From: Pyropia yezoensis
Taxonomy: Eukaryota; Rhodophyta; Bangiophyceae; Bangiales; Bangiaceae
DNA length: 64,000 nucleotides
Reading direction: 5' to 3'
NCBI GenBank assembly: GCA_009829735.1
Contig: CM020620.1
Span: 19,628,020 to 19,692,019, forward strand
Below, piece after piece: positions 36,297 to 44,232 of this stretch. Position 1 is the first letter of the stretch. Each line of letters opens with the position of its first letter. The translations under genes and the position numbers were made by a program. The notes below the pieces were generated by a model. It was not told the DNA's origin. It saw only the letters and a program-made list of their open reading frames with translations, and searched no databases.

Positions 36297-37149
36297 GCTG
36301 GACTTTCAGGGCGGATGTGGTTGTCGGCCTTACCCTATTGCATGCATGGACGTGCACGATGCATATCCCGCCCGCGCTACCACTGTCGGCCTCGCCGCGT
36401 TGCGCGACCTGCTTGTGCTGGACAAGGTGCGCATTGAGATGTTGGACAATCCCGACGGCAATGGGGGCGGCCCGGTAGCTGCTGCTGTGCGGTCAGCGTG
36501 TGGAGGTGATAACAGTACGGCTCCGGGAGTGGCCGCACCGCGTCCGGCCGATGCGACACTCGAGGACGCGACGTGGCCGGCGGTCAAGCTTTGGGCCATC
36601 ACGCTCACGCGCCCCCCTCCTCGGCACACCGTCCAAGGCAAGCAGCAGCACCATCAGCAGCAGCGGCCGCCCCTCTCGTGGTCTGATTGGCCTCCCGAGG
36701 CCGAAAACGCGGTTGCCGGTACATCCCCGACGTCGGGCCGCGTGCTCCACACGCCGCTGACGTGGTGGATGGAGGGTTCCCACATCAAGCGCATGTACAG
36801 TGCGGTGTGGGTCCTCAAGCGGTTTGTGTCTTTGCCCCCGCTCCGCGGCGGGGGCGGCGGGGACGCGCGCGGGCGGCGTCTTCGCCCGTCAGCAGCGTGG
36901 CTCCGCGTGCTCACCCTCCGCTCCGGACGTGTGGACGTGTCACCGCCGACGCGGCCGACGCCGCAGTTGCAGTCGCCAACGCGACGGCCCTTGCCACCGC
37001 CGCTGCACGAAAAAGAGACCCGCGGTCTGCCCGGCTGTGTCGTCCGCATGACAGACGCCAACCACGACGACGACAGACTACGACAGACAAACGTTGCTGT
37101 TGTTGATTTTACGTCGGGCGACCCGTCGGTTGACGTTCGGGTGTGGTAA
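35947..37149 (+). CDS. Unrecognised protein, first segment of a 7-kb single reading frame
   Basis: The chosen ATG (gcccgcATGG) begins MADLLPPSWLVLSVTRIVIV. A Gly-rich stretch precedes a block that looks conserved: ACMDVHDAYPARATTVGLAA, LLVLDKVRIEMLDNP, WSDWPPEAENAV, then HTPLTWWMEGSHIKRMYSAV and WVLKRFVSLPPL. The function is not recognised. The segment ends with TAA at 37147-37149, but the same frame continues open to 39258 and on through the methyltransferase and SET regions. The stop lies inside GGTAAGC, which resembles a splice donor, and an acceptor 66 bases on would keep the frame, so an intron cannot be excluded here. Confidence 0.5.
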
Positions 37150-39258
37150 GCGGTCCTTGACCTTGGGACGCTGAAAGAAGCTGCCCTGGACGTGGCCGCC
37201 CTGGCCGCAAGCTTACGTCATCGGGACGCATGTGCCAGGCACGCGGCTGGCTGCGGGCATGGGGAGGAAGTTCCGCGTACCGCGGCGTACGCAGCCGCTG
37301 CGGAAAGCGCCGCGTGCCAAGCCAGGCAAGAGACAAACACAGCTGGTCAGGAACAAACCACAGGAAGCTCCGCGCCGCCCGTTCTGCATCGCCCTGGTCC
37401 CGGACAGGGTCGGCATGTGCCACACTCGCCCGGTCGGCACCACGAGTCTTTTGTGACGTCGCAGCGCTCGCGCTTGGCGTCGCCGCAGCCGTTGCCACTG
37501 CCCGGCCGGCCGGGGTGGCAGACCGCTCGCCGGGGCGCTTCCCGGGGCCTGCAGCGAGTGGACGTGCAGACGCCAGACAAGCGGCTTCTTATAGCCATTC
37601 TGGAGGGCGCCCTCGGCACCACTGCCTTTGAACGCGGCTGTGGTGCCGTTGATGGCGGCATGTGTGCTGGCAGCGCCAGCGACTCTGCCGCCGAACGCCA
37701 GCCCTGTCGTTGTGAGCGACTGCAGGCTGCTGCCGAGATGGAGCCTTTCGAGCTCCTACTGTGGCTCTCCTCGCTGCACCCGCTTGTCGCCGCCGACGCG
37801 GAAGAGCGGCGGCGGCTTGCACCACAGCGGCAGCAGCCAACAGCACTACCGTTCCGCCCCGCGCGCCCGTCATCGACACCGACTTGCAAGCTGCAAGGCA
37901 CACTTCCACCACCAATCGCCGCGCCTGCGGTACACAGCGACGGGCGCAGGAAGGCCTTTTCGTCATGGTGGGCCTGCGCGTCCGCTGCTGCGGCTTCCGG
38001 AGCTGAGCCACCCCCACATGCGCGAAAGCGTCCTCGTTCCGCCGTTGGGGGCACGGGCGTCCCAAGCAGCCCTCAAAAGGGTGCTGATGACACGTGCGCT
38101 GCGCACCGGGAGGAGCTCGCCTTGTTGGCACTCAGTGCCACCGTTCGATGTGCTGTGACCGCCGTCGTGCGCTCCTTCGATGCCGTCGAAAGGCGCATCG
38201 GCTTTGATAGCATCGAGAACTGCCTCGCCCCGTACCTCTTGTGGCACTCACGGTCGTGCACGTTTATGACGCTGTCAGAGCCGCAAGGTACTGCCGGCGT
38301 ATTCGCGCCCGCTGCGCAGCGGTTTGACATTTCCCACGGGCTCCCCCCCCCAACTTCCAGGGCCGACAGGGATGGGACTCCCGTCTGTACAGAGGCACTG
38401 CACCGCACCGCCGTCGCGGATGCACAGCTCCGCATGGCTGCTGCTCATTTTGTCTACCACATGGGGGAGGTGACGAAGCCCGAGCGACTCGCCGACGCGG
38501 CAGCCGCTCTGTTGGGAACAACTGCAATGCAGCAGCCGCAGCGGGGCCAGCCGCAGCGGGGCCAGCCGCAGCGAGGACAGCATCTGCAAGCGCCTTCCCG
38601 CCCAGCCACCGCCACGGCGGCGGGTGCTCCACCACCGGCGTCGGCTGCGTCGGCGGTTGACACGCTTCCTGCTGCCGTCAATGGGGAAACAAAGCCGGGC
38701 TATTGGACAGCCGCTGCATTTGTGTGCAGAGGACTGGCAGCACGCTGTCCGTGGGAGGTGGTGGGGGTGCCCCCAGTGCTAAACACGACCGTCCGAGGCC
38801 TAACCGGCTTTCGGCCCGTCGTCGTCGATGCCGCGGGGGCAGCAGCGATGGGCACCATCCCGCCTGCGACGCCGGACACCGTGGAGGAGGAGGGGGCGGG
38901 GGTCGGGGGCGCCCCCGGGAGGATGCGTGCTTGTCGCGTGGAGGACGCAGGCGCTCGTGTGAGCCTGGTGAACCGCGCTCTTGCGCGCGACGCAGGCATC
39001 GCCGCAGTGCGTGCGGCGTTGGCTGTGGACATACACCGGGGTGGCACGCCTGTCGCTGCTGCTGCTGTTGCAACACACGCCGCTCCCCGTGTGTGTGACG
39101 ACGAGGACGACGGCGGCGGCGTGGGTGGTGGGCGTGCCACGCCCGTCAGTGCCGCTGGGGGGCAAGGCCATCCAAGACCGCGAGCAGCACAAGCAGCACG
39201 AAAAGCACCGGCAGCAGCGTTGAGGGCGCAGCCGGCAGCACCATCGCCTGTACCATGA
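37150..39258 (+). CDS. Unrecognised protein, second segment of the same frame
   Basis: There is no ATG near its 5' end (the first is ~37660), so it is probably not an independent gene. Protein-like blocks: KRLLIAILEGALGTTAFERG, MEPFELLLWLSSLHPLVAAD, ALSATVRCAVTAVVRSFDAV followed by ERRIGFDSIENCLAPYLLWH, LRMAAAHFVYHMGEV and GYWTAAAFVCRGLAARCPWE. It also has a triplicated PQRGQ motif. No domain was recognised; it could be a helical scaffold upstream of the methyltransferase. It ends with TGA at 39256-39258, with the frame open on both sides. Confidence 0.45.
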   Translation, partial: AVLDLGTLKEAALDVAALAASLRHRDACARHAAGCGHGEEVPRTAAYAAAAESAACQARQETNTAGQEQTTGSSAPPVLHRPGPGQGRHVPHSPGRHHESFVTSQRSRLASPQPLPLPGRPGWQTARRGASRGLQRVDVQTPDKRLLIAILEGALGTTAFERGCGAVDGGMCAGSASDSAAERQPCRCERLQAAAEMEPFELLLWLSSLHPLVAADAEERRRLAPQRQQPTALPFRPARPSSTPTCKLQGTLPPPIAAPAVHSDGRRKAFSSWWACASAAAASGAEPPPHARKRPRSAVGGTGVPSSPQKGADDTCAAHREELALLALSATVRCAVTAVVRSFDAVERRIGFDSIENCLAPYLLWHSRSCTFMTLSEPQGTAGVFAPAAQRFDISHGLPPPTSRADRDGTPVCTEALHRTAVADAQLRMAAAHFVYHMGEVTKPERLADAAAALLGTTAMQQPQRGQPQRGQPQRGQHLQAPSRPATATAAGAPPPASAASAVDTLPAAVNGETKPGYWTAAAFVCRGLAARCPWEVVGVPPVLNTTVRGLTGFRPVVVDAAGAAAMGTIPPATPDTVEEEGAGVGGAPGRMRACRVEDAGARVSLVNRALARDAGIAAVRAALAVDIHRGGTPVAAAAVATHAAPRVCDDEDDGGGVGGGRATPVSAAGGQGHPRPRAAQAARKAPAAALRAQPAAPSPVP

Positions 39259-41463
39259 GCAGCACCAACAGCGCCGGCCAGACGAGCGGCGTCCGTAGCC
39301 GCGGGGTCACCAGTGCTCCCTCCGCCAGTGCCTGGCACCGAGGGCGGCTCTGCGGCTGCGTTGGGGAGTTGCAGGCCTTTCACCAACGACGACCCGTTGG
39401 CCCGTCACATCCGCACTGTGCAGACGGCCTTGCGTGCCATTGTGCACACGCATGTGTGCGACGTGAGGGACCTCGACAACACCCACAGCGCCGCCAACGA
39501 GGGTGCCCGCAGCAGCAGCAGCAGCAGCCGCATCAGGGGATGTGATGCTTGCCGCATTGGCCCCGACCTGCGTGGCGCTGTTCAGCTCGTGCTGTCCGAA
39601 ACCCCTTACAACACCCGCCGTCTACATGCAATGCCCAACTCTCATTTCGACAACCTGTCGGAGGACGTGCTGAAGAAGACCGTTTCGCGGATACACGACT
39701 GGGTTCGTCCTGGTGGGCACGTGCTACTATTTTGCAGCCCGATGAAGCTCCCGCTGTGGGTGACGCATCTGAGCGAGTTGGAGGACCCACTCCCGCCGAC
39801 GGATGGTGACAAGGCAGCAGCCATAGCTGCAGCTACCGGCAGTGGGGAGGAACCAGTGTCGGGGGGTCAACGTGCGGCTGCTGCTGAGGCAGGGGCTGCA
39901 ACGGGTGCTGCCCCTGATGCGCCCGACTGTGCGGTCGCCGCTACGACCACAGGTCCGCCAAGGACGACCGACCGCTCAGCTGCCGGTAGCGGCGGGGGTC
40001 GTGGCCCCAACCGTGGCAGTGGCGGTGGCGGGCGGGGTGGCTGGGAGCCTTTAGTTGGAGAACCACGGCAGCGAAAACGACGACGGCGAGCTACACCACC
40101 TTTTCAGGTGGAATCGTGCCCCCTGTTGGACGTTCTGGCGCCTAACGCGTGGGCACCGACAAGACGGTCGTCGACGATGATGACCAACCGGTCCCAGTAC
40201 GTGCTCCACGCGACCAGGAACGGAGCGCCCGCCGCGGCTGCCTACCGGGCTGTTAATTACCGCACGTTCAACGCCGTCCCGTCGCGCTTCCCCGCGCACC
40301 ACAACGTCATTGACAACGTGGTTTCCCTGCGGGATGTCGAGGTCCTTCGCTGGACGCCGGGGCTGAGAGAGTTGGTTGGTAAGCCGCAGCAGCAGGAGCA
40401 GCGGGAGAGCACCGGGCGGCGGGACACCGACGGCGGGAGCGGGGGCGGCGGCGTCAGCGGCAATGAAAATACGGACAGAGACGGGGACAATACGCCGTGC
40501 GGCTCCGACGACGGGGCCGACGACGACGGAGAAGTGCCTGATCCCAACGATGATGTTGGCGACGACGACGATACGGATAGCGACGTTGCCGACGGCTCCG
40601 ACACGGAGGGCGGCGACCAGGACGACACGGACGATGACGGCGACGACGACGACGACGGAAGCGACGTGAACTGGAGCCTGGGCCCTCAACGACGTACGAA
40701 GCGCGGGGCATGTCCCCCGGAACGGGGAGGCGGTGCCGGTCGAGGCAGCGCGCGTGCAAGTGCACGTGCGGGTGGTGGTGGTGCTGCCCCCACCGCGTCT
40801 GCGGGGGCGTCGGGGGGTGCTCCCGACGACGTCCCGCCTCGCGCTGGCCGACGCGTGGTTACTCGGCGTGCGTTGGACGCCGGTGTTCCGTCCAAGCTGG
40901 CCAAGCCGCGCTGCCCGCCGCATCCCAGCACCTCTGTGCAGCAGCGTCAGGAGGATCTGCAGCCGCAGCTGCAGCTGACGTCAACGTTGTGTCCTCCTTT
41001 TTGCCCTGCTCACCGCAAAACACGCCCGCGCGCCCTTGCGCCACGCGTCCGAAGCGAGCAGAAGTCTGTCCTCTTCCTGTCCGAGTTGATCATGCGAATG
41101 TCCAATGCGGACGACCTCGTCCTCGACATGTTTGCGGGCACGTGCTCCACCGCGATGGCCGCGATCAGGATGCCCAGCGGCCAGCATCGGCGCGTTGTTT
41201 GTGCCGACAGCGACCCGGCCGTCATTGCAGCGTCGCAGCCACGCCTGTTCCGAGAGTTTGTCGACCAGTTTGTTAGTGGCGGCTTCCGGTCGTGCCCCGA
41301 CGATACTGCAGAGGTGGTGCACGCTGCGCGAGAGGTGCTGGCAGCCAATGAGGCCGCCGCCGTCGCTGCGACAGGTGCTGCTGAAGGTGCTTGTGACCTG
41401 GTCGTGGCCAAGACCGCCCCGCTGCTGCTGGCGCCGTCCTTTCAAACGACAGCCGCTGCCTAA
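39259..41463 (+). CDS. N4/N6-type DNA methyltransferase-like protein
   Basis: The frame is continuous with the preceding segment except for its TGA. The domain order is that of beta-class (pfam01555-like) enzymes. First comes a catalytic-type block LVLSETPYNTRRL with the downstream helix HDWVRPGGHVLLFCSP. A variable acidic region contains TNRSQYVLHATRNG. Last come RSEQKSVLFLSELIMRMS and the SAM-binding block LVLDMFAGTCSTAMAAI with VCADSDPAVIAASQPRL. Such enzymes methylate adenine or cytosine amino groups in DNA. Two catalytic sites deviate: the usual (D/N/S)PP(Y/F) is ETPY, and the second Gly of the FxGxG loop is replaced (FAGTC), so activity is doubtful. A long Asp/Gly-rich insert lies between the two halves. 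Ends at TAA 41461-41463. Confidence 0.75.
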   Translation, partial: AAPTAPARRAASVAAGSPVLPPPVPGTEGGSAAALGSCRPFTNDDPLARHIRTVQTALRAIVHTHVCDVRDLDNTHSAANEGARSSSSSSRIRGCDACRIGPDLRGAVQLVLSETPYNTRRLHAMPNSHFDNLSEDVLKKTVSRIHDWVRPGGHVLLFCSPMKLPLWVTHLSELEDPLPPTDGDKAAAIAAATGSGEEPVSGGQRAAAAEAGAATGAAPDAPDCAVAATTTGPPRTTDRSAAGSGGGRGPNRGSGGGGRGGWEPLVGEPRQRKRRRRATPPFQVESCPLLDVLAPNAWAPTRRSSTMMTNRSQYVLHATRNGAPAAAAYRAVNYRTFNAVPSRFPAHHNVIDNVVSLRDVEVLRWTPGLRELVGKPQQQEQRESTGRRDTDGGSGGGGVSGNENTDRDGDNTPCGSDDGADDDGEVPDPNDDVGDDDDTDSDVADGSDTEGGDQDDTDDDGDDDDDGSDVNWSLGPQRRTKRGACPPERGGGAGRGSARASARAGGGGAAPTASAGASGGAPDDVPPRAGRRVVTRRALDAGVPSKLAKPRCPPHPSTSVQQRQEDLQPQLQLTSTLCPPFCPAHRKTRPRALAPRVRSEQKSVLFLSELIMRMSNADDLVLDMFAGTCSTAMAAIRMPSGQHRRVVCADSDPAVIAASQPRLFREFVDQFVSGGFRSCPDDTAEVVHAAREVLAANEAAAVAATGAAEGACDLVVAKTAPLLLAPSFQTTAAA

Positions 41464-41979
41464 GCGCGCGTGCCCGGCCAGCGGAGCTTCACGGCCCTGC
41501 CAGCACACATGCTCCTCTTGCTTGCCAACCGGTGGGCCGCACAAAATGATAACGAGCGAAGGGCGGGGTACCACACGCACCCCCGCGCGCCTGTGCGCGG
41601 AGCTGAGGTCGGCGGAGTGGTCATTGGGCTCGGCGGGTGTAGCGTGGGAGACTGGCCTCCTGACCTCGTTGCTCGCCTTGCGGTGGAGGACCACGAGCTG
41701 ATGCTGGCTGTGGAGGCCGCTCACTACGGCGTCGTTGTCGCACATTCCCGCGTTGCGGGAGGCACCGCCGGGAGCGGCTTGTTTGCTGGACGCCGGTTCC
41801 GAAAGGGCGATACGATTTGCCCATTCTACGGCGCGCTGACCACGTGTAACCTGGCCAAACGTGGCATGACAAGGACCGACCGGTACGCGTCGCCGACACT
41901 GGGGGCCTTGGGACCTACGTCCAAGGCGTTTTCCGAGAACGCCGTCAAGGTCCATATTCGACCTGAAGGAAGCATATAA
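41464..41979 (+). CDS. SET-domain protein, N-terminal half
   Basis: In the same frame as the methyltransferase, starting right after its TAA. GSGLFAGRRFRKGDTICPFY is the opening of a SET domain (lysine methyltransferase). It is preceded by MLAVEAAHYGVVVAHSRV and followed by TDRYASPTLGALGPTSKAF. The segment stops at TAA 41977-41979, leaving the cofactor-binding and catalytic half in the next segment. It is not functional alone. Confidence 0.65.
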   Translation, partial: ARVPGQRSFTALPAHMLLLLANRWAAQNDNERRAGYHTHPRAPVRGAEVGGVVIGLGGCSVGDWPPDLVARLAVEDHELMLAVEAAHYGVVVAHSRVAGGTAGSGLFAGRRFRKGDTICPFYGALTTCNLAKRGMTRTDRYASPTLGALGPTSKAFSENAVKVHIRPEGSI

Positions 41980-42885
41980 GGAGACGAAGGGCGGCGGGGG
42001 ACAACGGGGCGACTACGAATGGGACAACAGCGACAGCAGCAGCAGCACCCGGGCGGCCCGCAGCAGCAAAAGCAGCAACACGAGCGTGACGGCGCGGAGG
42101 CGCAAGAGGAGCAGGGCCGAGCTCGGGAGGAGCTGGGCGAAGAAATCGTCGACGAGGACGAGGACCGGCCGCTCCGTGCGCGCAAGAGCCGGGTACACTA
42201 TGGCTCCGCTGTCGCGGCCTCGGCGACTTTCGCGTACATGATTCCCGCTGCCTGGTGTGTGGCGGGCCTGGTCAATGACGGGCGCCGGCAGACACGGCTG
42301 GAGCAGCAAGTTGGGGCAGCCACGGCCAAGAGCTTCTTGGCCGTGCAGCAGGCTCCCGATGCGGCTGCGTTTTTGCCTTCTGCCGGGCGACCACCGGGCG
42401 GTGTTACACGCAAGGGTGCTGCGAGTGTTGCTGTAGATTCCACTGCTGCTGCTGCTGTTGGTGCTGCCAGCGACTCCTCTGCAGTTGTTGCGGGTGCTGG
42501 TTTGGGCGGCCAGGATGTCAATGTCGAAATGAGTGTCAGGTGTCCCGGCGCTCACGGCCAAGACCCGACTCTGTCGGAGCTTGTGGAACCGGGGGTCGTC
42601 GCCCTTGTCGCCACGCGGGACATAGGCCAGGGGGAGGAACTGCGTACTGATTACGGTACGTCCTACCGGGGGTTGACCACGGACATCAGACAAGCCATGT
42701 ACGACGGCGACCGCGCTGGCGCATCGGTCCGCGACGGCGGCAGCGGCAGCAGCACGAGTCGCCGGCGGGGCAGTGCAACAAGGCAGATCACTGTTCGCCA
42801 CACAGACGCGGACAAAAGCCGGGAGCGGACCGAAGCCGACAACCGTCGCAGCACGCCCCACCCGTTTGCGCCCAATCACGAGTGA
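41980..42885 (+). CDS. SET-domain protein, C-terminal half
   Basis: Same frame; the first ATG is at 42019. A Gln-rich start is followed by PAAWCVAGLVNDGRR, at the position of the family's N-H-S-C region, then VNVEMSVRC, VVALVATRDIGQGEELRTDY and a final Gly. The GEEL-x2-DYG ending is the classic SET terminus. The Asn-His-Ser-Cys motif is not intact (VND instead). Together with the previous segment it would make one SET domain with a ~200-residue insert. A His/Arg-rich tail follows. Histone or other protein lysine methylation is the family role. Confidence 0.65.
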   Translation, partial: GDEGRRGTTGRLRMGQQRQQQQHPGGPQQQKQQHERDGAEAQEEQGRAREELGEEIVDEDEDRPLRARKSRVHYGSAVAASATFAYMIPAAWCVAGLVNDGRRQTRLEQQVGAATAKSFLAVQQAPDAAAFLPSAGRPPGGVTRKGAASVAVDSTAAAAVGAASDSSAVVAGAGLGGQDVNVEMSVRCPGAHGQDPTLSELVEPGVVALVATRDIGQGEELRTDYGTSYRGLTTDIRQAMYDGDRAGASVRDGGSGSSTSRRRGSATRQITVRHTDADKSRERTEADNRRSTPHPFAPNHE

Positions 42886-43454
42886 GGCCGCGGCCCGACC
42901 ACGGGTGCAGCCCCGCCGGCTCACCGGCCGAGCGTCGGGGGCCTTTATTCCCGGCCACCACACCCATTGGCCACGCAAGCTCACCCGTACTGTCACCGCT
43001 ACCGGGGCAGTGGCTTGGGCGTTGCGGGCACCAAGTGGCGCTGAATGGCAGTACCGGCGGCGCGCGGTGGGGCCTATGACGGGTGCTGGGACGGACATGC
43101 GGAGAGGGGGGTTCGGGTTGAGTGTGGAGTTGTGGGGGCGGAGGGCAGGGGAAGCGGCGCGTCGCGTACCTGGGGCAGCTCCGTTCAGTGCCACACGACC
43201 TGATTCCCAACGGGAGCTCGCTTTGAGCTGCAATGACAAACGCGATGGGAGCGGGGCTTGACACGGGGAGCGGGGCTGGGCAGGGTGGTGAGGGAGGGGC
43301 GGGGGAGGGGTGGCGGGAGGGGTGGGGGGAGTGGGGGTGAGGGGGAAGGGGGGGGCAGGGGGGGCCCGTCTGCAAGCCGAAACGTCTGCCGACACTTCCT
43401 CGTGGACGGTGGGGGGGGGGGGGGGGGGGGGCGGGACCCGACCTTGTCCACGTC
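42886..43454. other. Cassette right flank, no gene recognised
   Basis: GC-rich sequence with a GGGGAGGG-rich stretch (43265-43365) and a poly-G tract at 43409-43431. No coding evidence. Confidence 0.5.
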
Positions 43455-43662
43455 CGCGGGCAACCGCAGGCGGGGAGCCGCCCACGGCAAAGTCTTTCGC
43501 GGACGCGGCTGGCCGGATCCCCACCCGGCCGGGTCGCCGCATATCCATTATGCGTGCACCGGCCACCCGGGACGTGGCAGTCGGTGGTGGCCACGGTAAT
43601 TAAAAGAAAGCACATTAAATACAACAATCGATAACAAAGCACGTTAAATACAACAATCGATG
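43455..43662 (-). repeat. Inverted-repeat family, minus-orientation copy 5 (right boundary of the cassette)
   Basis: The reverse complement of the plus copies' core: CCCACGGCAAAGTCTTTCGC, then CATTATGCGTGCACCGGCC and CCGGGACGTGGCAGTCGGTGG. It ends in an AT-rich tail holding a 26-base direct repeat (AAAGCAC-TTAAATACAACAATCGAT) at 43607 and 43636. It lacks the internal 24-base duplication. Confidence 0.9.
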
Positions 43663-44232
43663 CTGACCATGACGCACCCGCACGGCCGGACTGCCCCCCC
43701 CCCCCCTCCCGCTCTATCCCTAGGCCCCCCCTTCAGCAGCACCGCTCACATTGATTGTCCTGGCGGACCCAGGCCGCGGTGCAACGCACCTGCAGCCGCG
43801 CCACAGCCGTGCACGTGCGGTGTGTGGGCCTGCATGGGGCGCGCACGCTGTGTGCTGGGGGGACTTCAGAGGAGGGGACGGGGGGGGGGGGCGGGGGGGG
43901 GGGGGGGGGGGGGAGCTTGGAAGGGCGCTCTGCCTGACGGTTTGGAAGCACACTGCCAAGACGGCCGACGGCTGAGCAGAGCGCTATGTGGTACGATTGT
44001 GGTTCGGAAAGGGAACCAACTACCACACTGGCTATGTGGTACGACTGTGCCCCGGAAAGGGAACCATCTACCAGACTGGGTGCGTGCGTCGCGGCGAGGG
44101 CGGCAAATGGAGTTCGACTCTCAACACACAGTCAGCAGGTGTCTATGGACACGAAGAAAATCATGCATACCTCCTACTGGTCTGGGTATGGGTGCCGCCA
44201 ACCCCACACCCCTGCGAGGGCTCGTCGCGCCG
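43663..44232. other. Spacer between the right repeat and the protease gene, with a 48-base tandem repeat
   Basis: Two 48-base copies (GCTATGTGGTACGA-TGTG...) lie at 43983-44030 and 44031-44078, each containing a GGAAAGGGAACCA block. A poly-G tract lies at about 43889-43912. No gene was found. Confidence 0.75.

Larger units (their letters stand above)
25591..43662 (+). mobile_element. Candidate ~18-kb inverted-repeat-bounded element with an epigenetic gene cassette
   Basis: The left boundary is copy 4 of the repeat family (plus) and the right boundary is the minus-orientation copy at 43455-43662. Inside, all recognisable genes are on the plus strand: ParB/Srx-like, 2OG-Fe(II) dioxygenase-like, two unknown ORFs, N4/N6-type DNA methyltransferase and SET. 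No transposase or integrase was recognised inside. A Ulp1 protease, a protein often carried by large eukaryotic DNA transposons, lies just outside and within the next repeat pair. The pairing of these two repeat copies is inferred from orientation and gene content. No target-site duplication was found. Confidence 0.5.

Noticed and set aside
37140..37220. Small in-frame introns as a general explanation of the stops
   Set aside because: A donor-like GTAAGC with a 66-base in-frame option exists at 37146, but comparable sites were not found at the other stops.
42013..43566. Long minus-strand open frame over the SET region and right repeat
   Set aside because: It overlaps the SET motifs and runs through the inverted repeat. 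It has no domain and is compositional.
44050..44130. tRNA-like T-loop (GTTCGACTC)
   Set aside because: No matching acceptor or anticodon stems could be drawn around it.
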